A stretch of DNA of 64,000 nucleotides from positions 25,752,527 to 25,816,526 of the forward strand of contig OX485808.1 in the NCBI GenBank assembly GCA_950295325.1, given 5' to 3'. This DNA comes from Polytrichum commune (taxonomy: Eukaryota > Streptophyta > Polytrichopsida > Polytrichales > Polytrichaceae). Positions 35,169 to 47,958 of the stretch are shown piece after piece. Each line of letters opens with the position of its first letter. Position 1 is the stretch's first letter. The position numbers were made by a program, and so were the translations under genes. The notes below the pieces were generated by a model. The model worked only from the letters and a program-made list of their open reading frames with translations, made no database searches and was not told the origin of the DNA.

Positions 35169-36417
35169 ATCATTAACTGGTTAGCCAAAAAAGTTGGGTC
35201 GACATAGGCAATTGGTTGGCCTCAAAAATTAAGTCAACCAAACTTGTCAACTAGCCGGGCCAACCGGTCAATTATTATTACTTTAAATTTGAAAATAAAA
35301 TAAAATTGAAAGTTTGATTGGGATATTGATTGGTCAAGATGACATGACGTAATTTGATTCAACAAAGTGAACCGGTTGAGCTGACACATATAATTTGGGT
35401 CACAAAATCTGACCGGTCAACCCAAAACATTTAGGGTGACTTGATGTCGCTTTGTCTAATTAGGTCTAGTCGATTGAATGGTCAACACTTTTTAAAAAAA
35501 AAAAAAACTAACTGATTGTCCAACTAGTTAGCATACAATGGCATTCTAATTGATCCATTTTTGTCATCAGGGAAAAAAAATCTATCCCCTACTATCCAAA
35601 TGGACGACAACAATGTTCAATATTGAAGTCTTTAACACCTGTCAAATACCATTTTGGCTGTCAAAAAGTTGTTTTGGGGGGCACGTCACAACAATGTGCT
35701 CTGCAAAGTTTCCACCCTTCACAATGAAGGCCTGTCCAAGAATTGTTTGTCACTAAATACGGTGGTTGCATTTTGCAAATGAAAACATAGTTGGACTCCA
35801 ATCTTGGCACTATAGTAGACACTTCCGAATTCCAATAACTCCTGCAATTTCGACTATGCGACTTCGACTTGGCATTGACTACAACTTCGACTCGGCACTG
35901 ACTAAATGTTGGCTTGGCAAGCACAACTATGTGTAAATGTGAATTTTCCAAACATAATTGGGTGAAGAGTGATCGCAGAAGTCGATTCAAACTTGAAAAG
36001 TTGGATGCATTGATGTGAGTGTCATTATATGGTCTTCCGATGAAAAACATAGATTGGACAAAAAATTTAATACTTGGGAATCGACCAAAAACTGGAGGAC
36101 TTTGACTCTGGAGTTGGATGACAATTAAGTGCATTATGTAGGGAATCTAAATAATTTTAACGCATCATTTTATTGCATTTACTTCCTCAATATAGCGAGA
36201 CAACATATTATTTTCATATTCAATGCAAAACGGCCAATATCAAGTTGTTTTCTTTTGGTGAAGTGGTGCAAAAAAGTTTGAAAGTTTGTGTGAAGTGTGT
36301 TTATCTTGAAGCCCTTCACATTGAAATGCATGTGCACACTTCAAACTTGAACACTGGACGACAGGGTCTCTGTCCCATTGCTGGACGGGACGTGATGGAC
36401 CAGACAAGGACAACCCT
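35169..36417. other. No gene recognised
   Basis: 35180-35500 has repeated ACCGGTCAAC/GGTTGGCC-like motifs in both directions. The minus frame at 35661-36134 (157 codons) shows no recognisable domain. Confidence 0.4.
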
Positions 36418-36426
36418 AATTAGAAG

Positions 36427-36670
36427 GGCCGGGGATTCGTGGCACTCACTAAAAATCATCCGTGCGGATGAAAAAAAATTGAATCATCTAATTGGCTATT
36501 TTTGGGCAATTTGATTCCGGAAATAGAGTCAAAGGCCCCGAATTAGTCTTGTGACGTCACATTCGAATGAATCGACCCTCAACCCCATAGGGGGGCTTTT
36601 TTTATTGGAGCCACTTCATCCACGATATCTTGGATGGATGATTTTTAGTGAGTGCCACGAATCCCCAGCC
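36427..36670. mobile_element. Mutator-type MITE
   Basis: The termini GGCCGGGGATTCGTGGCACT and AGTGCCACGAATCCCCAGCC belong to inverted repeats of about 35 bp (one mismatch in the arm shown). AATTAGAAG is duplicated at 36418-36426 and 36671-36679. A 9-bp duplication indicates the Mutator superfamily. 244 bp, non-coding. Confidence 0.87.
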
Positions 36671-36679
36671 AATTAGAAG

Positions 36680-37825
36680 CACATTATGTGTATAACGTAG
36701 AAATACCATAACCCGTGAAAATAAGGTGATTTGCATTGAAGGTCTAGTTTGACAATCATGAGATAATTGTCCAAGTTAGACGAGAAGGATTCATGAAGAC
36801 TACAAGTTGTTTCATATTCTTCTGCCTTATACAAAAAATGCTACAAGTTTTGAAAGTGGAAAGTTTTCCAACCTCCTAGGCTCCTACTCGTTCATTAGAT
36901 TTTTCCTACACCGAACACGGTAATCCGCATTTCCATACATAACATCGCCTAAATCGGTTACCTCATGAGTACATTAACACTTGACTCCCATTGGCTACAC
37001 TAAGTGTACACGCATTGAAGTTGCCGCCGAGCCATGATCCGTTTTAAAAATGGCACTTCACCATTATGACGGCGGTCTAGTGCACGGCTAGAGGGTGGTT
37101 AATCAATTATGGTATTTCTGCCTTACTACACTAGTACACTCCACGGTCAACTATCCAATATCGCCAACAAAGGTATGCATGTAGGAGATCACGTTGTGTT
37201 TGATTTCTCTGCTTTGTCATTGTCATGGTGTTTGGGCGTATTCAACTCTCGCCATGTCTCTCATACCTTCCTTGTGTTTGTGGGGACAGTACAGTACAGT
37301 ACATTTGGAGTGGGTGTTGCTGTGGGTGCCACCTCCTTCGTTCAGGAATGGGCAAATGGTTATGTGTCTGTCAAAAGAAAACTCGTCGATCAACAAAGGC
37401 TGACCGAGTGTGAATTGTTGCCTGCCAACCCCCAACATGCTCACTTCCGCTCCTTGTTATTTTCATGTGGATGCGTTCATGGGGTGGCATGTGCATCACA
37501 AATCCCTCCCACATCTGTCTATGTCCCTTATCATTACCGTGGAAATTCAAGTTGAGAGATTTCAGAGCAAGTGTTACTAGATGTTGATGTATTGATTTGT
37601 AAGCATATATCCAAGGATTGTCAATCTGGTTCTCAATCACTTATCATTTCTATAGATGATCGAGAACATTTACTCTGGGACTCAAAATTATCGCATATAT
37701 ACATGAGACTGTCATGTAGTCCATGTGTTGTATATGTAGTCTTTATTGTCATGAAAATTTGGTACTTATGGGGTTTTAATGAGGGGTCACACATGTATGT
37801 GGCTCCAACTCTCAAAGGAGAATCC
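36680..37825. other. No gene recognised
   Basis: The plus frame at 37109-37555 (148 codons) has no recognisable domain. A short (AGTAC)n run lies near 37287-37300. Confidence 0.35.
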
Positions 37826-37830
37826 CCCTC

Positions 37831-39453
37831 TGTCAGCCACAAACCTCCACCCTTATGCGTCCTAGTCCGGGTGGGGGCCTGAGACCCACATGTGATTTTC
37901 TTGATCCCAATTGCAACTCTTGTCCAAGCCCTCAATGCTCAATCCGTATAACCGCTAAACTCAAAGCTTTATTCATGTCTCAAAAGGTTTTAGCATTCAT
38001 AAATGCTTTGTGCTTTCGCGATTATGTCCCTTACATTAATCCCAACAACCAATTCTAACTTAAGGCTAAACATTCACCCACTAAATCACCCTAAGGCTTG
38101 GGTGTTAATTGCCTTGGACCCACCCTTGTACATTGTGAAGGGGGGCCTACAAATTAATCCTATTTAACTACTCACCCAATATACCATCTCTGGTTCCCTC
38201 TCACCCTTTCGGTCTGCCGGCATTGCCTTAAATTACCATTTTCTGTGCCTCAGTAGGCACAGGCTCTTCTGTTACAGTCCACCCCCTGGCCGGAACCAGC
38301 AGCTACTGCCCCTATGCGATTGAATTCGGTCTATGTAACCTCAGCCTTCCTCCCTGCCTCGCAATGTAGGACTGGTACTACAACCTAGCTCCTGCCTCCT
38401 TCACACGCACCTCTCCGGTCATTGTGATTCCCTGATTTAAGGTCTGAGGTGCATCCACCTCCAACTGATGGTTTCCTCACCATCACCCAAAAATGTCCAG
38501 CCGCAGCCACCCCTGAATCCCGAACTGATCTACACACTGCCTTGTTCAAGAATGTCGCACAATCCGAACTCGCCTCCGAACGGGCACCTCCCACCTAAAT
38601 GCAGCTCAGCCTGTCTTCGCCGCCCTTATCAACACTCACCTTTGAATCTGTCACAATTCTCCATCTGTGAGCCCTTGGAGAGGCTCAAATGCGGCACCCC
38701 CGCTGCTGGGATCAAGCCCTTCTTCCTCTGCCTGTAACCTTCCCTCTCTGAACTGCTTTCGGCTTGCCCCTTTCGTGCATTGTTGAATCATCCACCAGAA
38801 ATCGCCCTCAGCGACCAGCGTCCTCCTCTGTCCCCCTCGGCCCTCAGAGAGAGAAAACCCGAAAGCACAACAATTCTCTGAGACCCCCTTCCCTGGATCC
38901 TCGTATCCAGGGCACCTGATCCTTCCTTTGAAAGCTCCTGCCACCCTTAAAATGACACCGAGCTACTCTAAAACGGGCAATTAAGCCCGACCCGGCCATA
39001 ATTCTAAGGTCTAATGGCAACTCGATCTCCTAAGCCTCCCCCCTAACTCTAAGCTTCCTCATCACATTAACCCCTCCCTAAACTAATCCGTAATTCCTCA
39101 ATCCACACTCACACACACACAACCCGTAACCTCAATAATAATATTAACTACAAGCATCCCTTTTTTTTTTTAATCTATTGGTCATCCCTAAAACCCCCAC
39201 CCAAGCCGGTTGGGCCAGAGCACAGTTCCTCCCCAATCCTAGCTTATCAATTACAGTTAATTGGCTTTTCTCATTTCATCCCATCCATTCAACATCTACC
39301 TCAACTTCACTCTAAATCCCAACTAACACCGTACCAACTAAACTTGCCCAATTCTAAACTCTATCCTCTCCTAACCATCCACACAACACCATTGCTACAT
39401 TTTTTTGTATTTTTGAGAATAAGAAGACATGTGAACACAACTTTGGGCTCACA
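37831..39453 (-). mobile_element. Solo LTR, ORF-less class
   Basis: On the minus strand it runs from TGTGAGCCCAAAGTTG (ending at 39453) to the CGGACTAGGACGCATAAGGGTGGAGG terminus (starting at 37831). CCCTC is duplicated exactly at 37826-37830 and 39454-39458. Hairpin AGCATTCATAAATGCT is at 37992-38007, about 160 bp from the terminus, and there is no small ORF. The centre is GC-rich. Confidence 0.92.
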
Positions 39454-39458
39454 CCCTC

Positions 39459-41046
39459 CTCTTGCCATGCTCCCTTGTATATTTCTATATTGCTAGGTGG
39501 AATATTACCCATCCTTTATGTATATTTTCTAAAACCAAACTCTCATTAAATGTATTTTTGTACACCCACGTGATATCGTACGAGCTGTATTGAGTTCACT
39601 CCCCCAATGAACCAACATGTTTCACCCTTGTCAAAGGACCATGGTTTTTTGCACTGCTAGGACATGATTTTCTCCTTGTTCCTTAAATTTTCTAAGAGAT
39701 ATTTTTGCATGTCATAGTGAGCACTTCAATGGAACCAAATTATATTACACCCATCTCATTTGACAAATGTATCAAGTTTTTCTGTCCTTGCAAAATAGGT
39801 TGTCAAAAATAGGTTGCCCCGTTTGATCTCTTTGTCAATTTTGAATGATGTATTGAATGATGTATTAGAATTGTCAAGTTTCAAAATGTTTCTTTGTCAA
39901 AATTTAGAAGAGATTTGTGGTGATGGGACAAGAATCTCATGGGTTTGTGGGCGGTCAAAGTTTGTTTTTGAGTTATTGACATGTGAAATTATACATATTT
40001 GTATGTTTTGCACTTGAGATATGAGGGAAGTTAGCATGTGAGTGGTGAGCAATGAGCAAGGAGCGATAACATGTGAGCAATGAGTAATAATAGTAGATTA
40101 AAAAAAATTGTTTTTCAAATATGTTCCACAAAATTTGAATAGTTTGTATATAAATAGAACATAAGGGGACATTTGACATTTGAGAAATGAACCTTCAAGC
40201 CCTAGAATTCATGCTCTATATCTTTTCAAGAGATCCATTACCCTAGAACAATAATCTCTTGAGAACAATAATCTTTGAGTATCACAATTATCTTGGTAAC
40301 CTTTAGCCAATGCATCTTCAAATCACAATAATTCATGCATTAATTGGTCGATGTTAATTTCAATACAAGACAAAGTGTTTATTTATTAATTCCAAGGTTT
40401 AATCATTACTCACAACTTATGCAAATAACAACAATCATCAAGGTCAAGTTATAGTCTTGGTTGCCCTGCACAATCTGCAACAACAATAACCAAGGTAACA
40501 CACAAGACAATAGTAGGTCTTGCTAACTTGCATTTCATATTCAAAGATCAAAGTCTCTAGACTAATATGTGTTAATCTAAAACTCTAATTAAGTCTAGGA
40601 CAACTCGTGCCTTAATATCCTTGATAATCCAAAGTTCATCTTAAGTCATGTTTACTTGATCGGTCTTAATCCCTCATTTCCACTACTAATCCACTGATCA
40701 AAGACGCATCTTCATCACATTTAGTTGATAGAGGGTCCTCTAATTTAATAAACTTAGAAGATTTTACCACCACAAGACTATGGTGTTCACTTTAACTAAA
40801 ATCAAAATTTGTCTACACGATTTATCTTGTTTCCTTCCTTTCCCTCTCCCTACCTCCCATAAGCTTTAATAATTGTTGTCTTTCTCTTTGCTTTTTATCG
40901 GCTTCATCTATCGCCAATAGTTTTTTCTCAGGCTGACGCTTGACCTTTTGGCTTCTTTGCACCTCCTATACCTTTCATAAGAATTGATTTTAAAAAGAAA
41001 CTCTTTCTCAGGTAACCCTTAGCTACACAGTTCCACCCTCATATGG
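39459..41046. other. No gene recognised
   Basis: AT-rich sequence between two solo LTRs. It contains short degenerate repeats of TGAGCAATGAG near 40040-40090. Confidence 0.4.
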
Positions 41047-41904
41047 GGAGTTGTGAGCCCAATTATGTGCCCACATTTGAATTTAGCCTTAGGAACGCCA
41101 AAATATAAGAATTAGCATTTGTTTGAGTTAGTTGAAAAGAGAAAAATAATTTAGATTCAAAGTTTTAGATAGATTTGAATTAGAAGTTTCTAGTGAGGAG
41201 CAATTAGTAGAAAAACCAATAAAAAGGATTGGAGTAAGTAGCCTAGGGTCAAGGCACAACTTGGAGGCCAAAGAATTTAGGGAGGAATTAGCCTTTTGAT
41301 TAAAGGAACCACATGCTGAGATAAGGTGAGGTTCCTGGATTTCCGAGGGAGCTTGAGGGGGTCCCGGGAGACTCTCAAGGGGGGGGGGGGGGGGCTTTCA
41401 TTTTACAAAGGCGACTGGAGAAAACAGAGACGAGGGCGGAGCCTTGATCCCTCATGAAAAGTGAGAAATGTTGGTTTGAATGGATTGCTTGGGGGATTGG
41501 AGATGGCCCAGGGAAGAGGAGGAATGGCAAAGCTTGAAGGAGCCCTGTGTGACTGAGGTGTGGGCGCAGTGCGGAGTGAAGTGGATTGTTGAGGGCCACA
41601 ACGGTTCCAGATCAAGCTGCTGGTTCGAGAAAATAGTATGTTGGAGGATGAACAGTAGAAGTGCTAGCTAAATCTCTAATCTCGAGGGCAGGAGCTGCCA
41701 CGTCAATGTCGAGGCGGCTGGGTCAGAAGGGGAGCGACACAAAGATGCGCCAGTAAGAGACAGGTCGGGATCTGTGAGGCCAAACCCACCACCCTTAAGC
41801 GTCCTAGTCCGGGTAATGGGTTTGGATATCACATGTGTAACCTAAAAACTTATAGTAACATGGAATGTACGTTCTACCTTGGTGGACTCACAACTTACTT
41901 CAAG

Positions 41905-42084
41905 TCATGACATTTTATTAGTGTGATCCTCTTGCATAGGTACATCATTGGCTTTCTCAAGAGTCCACCCCGCAGCCTTTGCCACACATGCCCTCAAAGA
42001 TTTCCCTCGTGCAAACTTGGTCCTGGCTGACGATTCTTCACTAGTGCATGACACCCCGCTGCGGCTATGGCTTGTCGATTCCAT
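41905..42084 (-). CDS. LTR-encoded small protein (RGxSLRAC family), intact
   Basis: 59 codons on the minus strand, ATG at 42084, stop at 41905-41907. The core is RGKSLRACVAKAAGWTLEKAN, the closest to the family consensus. The N-terminal part is MESTSHSRSG followed by Ser/Glu residues, and the tail contains PMQEDHTNK. An upstream in-frame ATG would add 11 residues across the hairpin; I prefer the conserved MES start. Function unknown. Confidence 0.62.
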   Translation of the reverse strand: MESTSHSRSGVSCTSEESSARTKFARGKSLRACVAKAAGWTLEKANDVPMQEDHTNKMS

Positions 42085-42279
42085 GAGGCACATAAGTGTT
42101 GAAAAATACTTATACAACTTATCATTGCCTCTTTGTCCACAAGTCCCTCACAACTCCTCCCCAAGTTCACACCTTAATGCGTCTACTAACCCAACTAGTT
42201 TAACCCAAATAGCCTAACTATCTAGCTTAACTAACTAGCCTATTAACTAGCCTATTAACTAGCCCCTTATCTCAGTCGT

Positions 42280-42552
42280 AAAGCAGCTGGGTTGAACTAG
42301 AATAAACCAACAGTGAGGCAGCTTAGTCGAACTGGCTTGAGCCGCGGTAAACCAGCTTAGTCGAACTGGTTTGAGCCTGCTTGAGCCGCAGTAAACCAGC
42401 TTAGTCTAACTGGCTTGAGCCTGCAGTAAACTAGCTTAGTCGAACTGGTTGAGCCTGCAGTAAAACAACTTAGTCTAACTAGCTTGAGCTGCAGTAAACC
42501 AGCTTAGTCGAACTGGTTGAGCCTGCAGTAAATAAGCTGGATTGAACCAGCG
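42280..42552 (-). repeat. LTR minisatellite
   Basis: AAACCAGCTTAGTCGAACTGG(TTTGAG)CCTGCAGT repeats with variable short units of about 30-48 bp. Confidence 0.8.
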
Positions 42553-44006
42553 TTATACTAAACCCAAAATTAAGTGATACTAATCTAACATAATTTTAAA
42601 TGCTATAAATCTAGATGCCACAAGTTTAAATGTGACAAATCTAAACACCATACGCCTAAACACTATAAATATAAATACTACAAAGCTAAATGCGAGAAGT
42701 TGAACAATATAAGCTAAGCTCTTGTTTCTAAATGCCTTAAATACAAGACTACATCCAACAATGTGAAGCTAACTTCCAGACTAGTTAGTCTTGGTTCTTC
42801 ACCTTGAAACCTTGCGCACACACGTGCTCTTCTTTTGCTTCCCACACACCCACACTTATAACACATGGGGTGCTAAGGAGCACGAAGGAAAGAGAGAGAG
42901 AGAGAGAGAGGGGAGAGTGAGGGTTATATAGTGAGGTGAAAGGAAGGAGGTGAACACCTCCAAGGCTCAAGATAAGCCTTTTGATCATTTCCTACTTTGT
43001 AGGCTCTCATTCTATCATTTAAACTTTCAACTATTAAACCAACAACATAGATCCTAATTCAAACATTTAACTCAAGGAGCTACCCTTGGTTCATCACACG
43101 CTACACTCACCTAACTAAGGAACTTTCTTCACACCGCTAACCTTCTAATCAACCACTCCACACAAGCCTAAGGCCTAAACATAACTTCACTCAAGCCTCA
43201 CTCTTTTTATATTTTTGTGAATAATCATAAAACATCAAAACATAACTTCTAATGGTTTCAAAGGGTTAAGAACACATGTGGGCACCATTTTGGGCTCACA
43301 GGATCTCACAAACCAGACTGGGATCTCCGAAGTCACAACGGGATTACACTCTGGAAGCTAGCTATCAAGCACACTGTCGATGGAAGCACCAGTTCGGATC
43401 TGCCACAAAAGTCAACCTCTCCTGCTTGCTCCTGGATACTACCGAGGCCACTCGTCGTCTTTGGAGGCTCATCAGTGAAGAATCAAGGGGTCCAGCAAGG
43501 TGGTGAGCTATGGTAGGAGAGGCTTGAAGCCAAGTCGCCAAATCAATGTAGCAAAGGTGTCAACTTCAGGGTTCTACGGGAGCAATGCAAGGTAGCACTA
43601 GCGGCAGATGCATGAACAAGACTGGTGCAGATTCGGGGACTTCTACACCCGAGCTCTTGCTGGATTCACAGTCGAGGTGAGGGATGTGGACACGTGCAGC
43701 AAAAGGAGAAGTGAGGGCAGGGACTAATATACCAGCTCAAGCAAAGGCTGCACGCAATCTGTTGAGGGAGCTTGGTCTCCGCATGGCTTAAGCCTTAGTT
43801 AACCTTAACACTATTGGAGGAGGATGATGGTGGTCATCAGAAGACGAAGGCTGTTGTGATTTAAATGAAGAGACAGGGAGGCAAGGCAGTGATTAGGTAA
43901 GGCCTCAGTGGCCTTGAGCTGGGCATCGAAATGCAGTTACTGGGTGTGCCTATGTATTAGCCAGTAGTGTGGTGAAATTAGAATTAGTAGTAGAATTAGA
44001 GTGTGG

Positions 44007-45409
44007 TGTGAGCCAGGATCACCCCCACCCTTAAGTGCGTCATAGTCCGGGTGAGGGATTCCTTTCCACATCTATTTTTGATCATTCACCATGGCATGCA
44101 TCCCCTTTCCATCCCAACAATGCACAGGTGCATGTAGCACCTTCTCTTTATTATATTTAAACACAAATATTAAAAAATACCTGAGTTACACACCACACCA
44201 AGTCCCACTCAAATCCACCGCACTTCCACACAATTCTAACCTAACATTTACACCCTCACACCACCCCTAATGTGAGCTCTCACATTGTCATCTATCACCT
44301 AACTATGCTCACTGGCTGATCTTTCAACACCCAGCCCCAGTTGCAGCAATCCACCACCATTCGGTTCAATCTCCCCAGGTCCTAAGGACTGTCCACCTAT
44401 ATTGCCCGGTGGGGTGGATTCCAACACCAACTTCCTCAATGTTGGCATTCCCCCAGCTCCTGCAGGCCTGCTTCACCCCTCAATTCACAGGCTCGGTGCA
44501 GCTGAAGCTGCCACCCTGCTTTGCTTGTCCAGCAACCCGATTCACTTCTTGCCTTCCCCATCGTTAATGTGCCACGCTGCATCCCTCGGCACTCCGTCCA
44601 TCTGTGACCAACCACCTTACAAAAGATGCAGATCAACTGCTTACTTGCCAACCTCGGACGAACCTACTGTTGTGATGAATCCAACATGCTCAAATATGAG
44701 CTCTCACTCTCGATTACAGAGGTAAAAAAGGAGGGACTTCCTCCCAGATTGATTTCAACCATTCACTTAGGTTGCGGTAATGCAACATTGCTTGCTTAAT
44801 CCACAAGGCTGCCTCTGAATTCGCCAAATCCCAAAGTGCGGAATCCCTAGCCTCTTCTTAGTTTGCTCACCCTGCCGCCCTCCTCTTCATTGCTGACCAT
44901 TGAAGCTGGGTTCAGGCCCCTTCGCCATGTTCTTCCCATTACCTCATTCCCTCAGTCGCATGGCTAGAAAGTGCCGAGAGCCCAGAAATCAACCAAGTTC
45001 GGCAAGAGGGCCTCCCCTTCCGTTGCCACTCTGCCTCCTTCGTCCATCATGTCGAGAGAGACTAAGCTTCCCGCACCCCCCGAGAGTTCCAGGGCCCTGG
45101 GCTTGGATCCGAGAATCCAGTAGCCTCATCCGACTTGAGAAAGCCCCCCCCCCTTCTTAAACGAACATCACTCTCACCCCACATAAACAGTTACGTTGGT
45201 CTAAAGGCCACCTAAGCATTCGTACCCAATTTACCTGCTTTTAATCCTTTTCTTTAATTGCACATAAGCACACAACTTTAATTCTAATCTACTCATCCTT
45301 TGAACCTCCAATCCTGCCTAACTTCAAAACCACTTAACCAGTTGCCAATCTTAATATTTTGTATTTTTTAAGGTTTAATTTGAATTGTGGGCACGAAATC
45401 GGGCTCACA
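44007..45409 (-). mobile_element. Nested solo LTR, ORF-less class
   Basis: Minus strand, from TGTGAGCCCGATTTCGTGCCCAC (right end 45409) to CCCTCACCCGGACTATGACGC...GGCTCACA (left end 44007). TGTGG is duplicated exactly at 44002-44006 and 45410-45414. Second insertion into the LTR at 41052. Hairpin stem is weak (AATATTAAAAAATAC near 44168). A sense-strand frame at 44436-44651 (71 codons) contains CIFCKVVGHRWTEC, which fits the CX2CX4HX4C zinc-knuckle spacing; no other copy confirms it. Confidence 0.92.
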
Positions 45410-45669
45410 TGTGGCAACTAGATTAGGCTTTCTCAAAACAAAGACAAAATTTGAGTGTTTCTTTTCCTTGTGTGGGTGTGTGACTCGCGTATTTGTTAAT
45501 ACTTGAGGTCTAAACATAATAAAGAGAAGGTGTTGAGTATACCAATCCATTAGTGAAATGAGAAGATGCCACATGCCCTTGTAAGCAGCTGGTAAAACTT
45601 ATGGAAGGGGGATCCCTCACCTGGACTACGACGCACCTAAGGGTGGGGGTGGTCCTGGCTCACAGGAGT

Positions 45670-46973
45670 TCAATAGTTTCACTAAACTATGGGTTTTTTT
45701 CAAGGTTTCCAGCTTAACCCGACCACCACTTGGGTTTGCCCTAGTCATCCAAAGACTCTAGTCTTTGATGATTCCTGCCTATAGTTTGTCTTGCTTCACT
45801 CTGTAGTATTTGCTTCCTTGCTTTCTTCCATTTTCTACCGCCTTCTTCAACCAAGGATATTACAAATGCTCTTTACTTGAATGGACTCTATATGCTAATA
45901 GTTTTATCTTTCTCAGTTGAGTGTAACCCTCCCTCTCCACTCTACTGCACTTGGTTACTGAACTTCAAAAAGGATTATGGTCCTTGGACAATTGTTGCAC
46001 AATCATCAATCTCTTCCAACTATACATTTAACTCATGGATTCACTCTGTAGTTCCTTATGCATGTCCATTATTCCATCTCTCATTCACTCTTCCATCATT
46101 TGCTTCTCTCTTTGATTTGTAATCACTTCCCTCAAAGGTTAATCAATTTTCTATCAATTTCTCATTGTTTTTGTCAATTCTTAAACGCTCATTTTCACAA
46201 TTCTAGCTTACTCAAATCCTCTCGCAACTTCAAACTTATTCAACTACAATCACAACAATAGATTATGGTTCACAATTTCACATTCACTCATCAATACAAA
46301 AAAATAGTTTGGCCAGCCTTCAGCCCTTCAATGTTACTTATTATTCAAAATAACAATCTTCTTAACCAAAAACCAATTATCCCGCAATCTCTATGATGAT
46401 TACCCTCGATTCACATAATGTAGTTCAACTATAACCTTGCCCACTCTTAATGCCGAGAGAGACAAAACTACTTGGTTTTACTATGCACTAAAGTTGCCTA
46501 CAACATGCATGTCTCTCCCACCTCCCTTAGCCTCTTTGGCTCAGCAGGGACGACAATAGTTGCAACGTAACCAACGATGTGCCTATGGTTATGACTACCT
46601 TCTATAGCCCATAGTTAATTACTTTCATCTATTTGGATGTTACTTCATCCAACTACTTCCTATATGCCCATAGTTAAACTAATTGGCCAATATTTGGCTC
46701 ACAACAACCAACTCCCAACCAAAAATCTAACTGCAGTAAAGGATATTTGTAAGGAAGATTTATGCTATACATGGATTTATCATGGGAGATGCACAAGATA
46801 TAGCATGCATAATGAATTCTGTAGTTTTTTAAAGCAAATTATCAAGAGTGATACTCTATCTTCATCATAGGAGTTGCGTTAAAAAACATTATAGTTATCT
46901 ATAAAGTCCGTCAAAGTTACTTGAAACTATGGGTTTCATCCTTCTTTGAAAAAACTTTCTATCAAAACCATGA
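45670..46973. other. No gene recognised
   Basis: Target DNA between LTR blocks. Frames at 45877-46261 have no recognisable domain. Confidence 0.4.
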
Positions 46974-47321
46974 GTTTGTGTGAGGCCAAACCGCCCACCC
47001 TTAAGCGTCCTAGTCCGGGTGAGGGAATGGATATCACATTCATGTTTCCATAATTCCATCTTACCAAATTCGTGAGAATCCATTACATTTCCCATCAAAT
47101 CTTGCACACCAATTTATTTCATGATAAGAATACAAGCATTGAAAAATGCTCTTCTCCTTCTTCCTAAGCTACGTACACACCCACAATTAGATCCCTAATT
47201 GTCTAGCCTACCATCTAAGTGCCATTAGTGCCCTTAGGCCTTTCCCATGATCGGCCGGTTCGCCAATAGTCCATACCCGGCTCTTAACTCAGCCCCTCAT
47301 CCTAACTCCAACTAGCTAAGC

Positions 47322-47655
47322 CTCCACCTTAACCAGCTGCCCTCGGTAGTCTCCCAGCTGATTAACTCCACCTTAACCAGCTGCCTCTCGGCAGTCTCCC
47401 AGCTGATTAACTCCACCTTAACCAGCTGCCTCTCGGCAGTCTCCCAGCTGATTAACTCCACCTTAACCAGCTGCCTCTCGGCAGTCCACCAGCTGCCCTC
47501 GGCAGTATCCCAGTTGATTCACTCACCTTAATCAGCTGCCTCTCGACAGTCCACCAGCTGCCCTCGGCAGTCTCCCAGTTGATTCACTCACCTTAACTAG
47601 CTGCCTCTCGGCAGTCCACCAGCTGCCCTCGGCAGTCTCCCAGTTGATTCACTCC
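47322..47655 (-). repeat. LTR minisatellite, 45-bp unit
   Basis: CCACCTTAACCAGCTGCCTCTCGGCAGTCTCCCAGCTGATTAACT repeats, then a longer unit adds CACCAGCTGCCCTCGGCAGT. Units are almost identical, so the expansion is recent. Confidence 0.85.
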
Positions 47656-47958
47656 GTATCTACTTAATTTCTAACAAGCCACCTACCTAAATACTCTAAC
47701 CAAGCCCATTAATTCTACTAAGCCACTACCTAATCCCCACATATTTTCTAGCTCTAAGAGCTCACATTCCTAGACGGAAAAAAAAGAGATAGGAGAGAAG
47801 AGAAAAAGAAGAAGAAGAAGAAAGAGAGGAGAGGACACCCAAGACCACAACCCCTTAACCTTCTCTTACTTAGTAGGACCATATCCTATCCACTAAGCCC
47901 TCACCCCCCGAACCAACACACACATGTTCTAAATCAAACATTTAAATCCAAAGCACTT

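Larger units (their letters stand above)
41773..43300 (-). mobile_element. Nested solo LTR, ORF-bearing class
   Basis: Minus strand, from TGTGAGCCCAAAATGGTGCCCACATG (right end 43300) to GGGTTTGGCCTCACA (left end 41773). GGATC is duplicated exactly at 41768-41772 and 43301-43305. It has a TATA box (42924-42930), G-box double stem (42834-42883), minisatellite (42280-42552), hairpin (42094-42111) and ORF (41905-42084). It is the counterpart of the plus-strand LTR at 19979-21547. Confidence 0.94.
41052..45664 (+). mobile_element. Solo LTR (ORF-less class) hit twice by other solo LTRs
   Basis: It starts TGTGAGCCCAATTATGTGCCCACAT at 41052 and ends TGGACTACGACGCACCTAAGGGTGG...CTGGCTCACA at 45664, with exact GGAGT duplications (41047-41051 and 45665-45669). 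Its own sequence is 41052-41772, 43306-44006 and 45415-45664, about 1.67 kb. Hairpin GTATTTGTTAATAC is at 45489-45502, about 160 bp from the end. No small ORF. A poly-G run lies near 41380-41394. Confidence 0.92.

Noticed and set aside
35180-35500. Clustered ACCGGTCAAC-type motifs as an operator array
   Set aside because: Spacing is irregular, both orientations are degenerate, and there is no gene to regulate.
35661-36134. 157-codon minus-strand frame
   Set aside because: Low-information composition with no motif; plausible by chance in a window this size.
37109-37555. 148-codon plus-strand frame
   Set aside because: No recognisable family; several overlapping frames on both strands are equally open.
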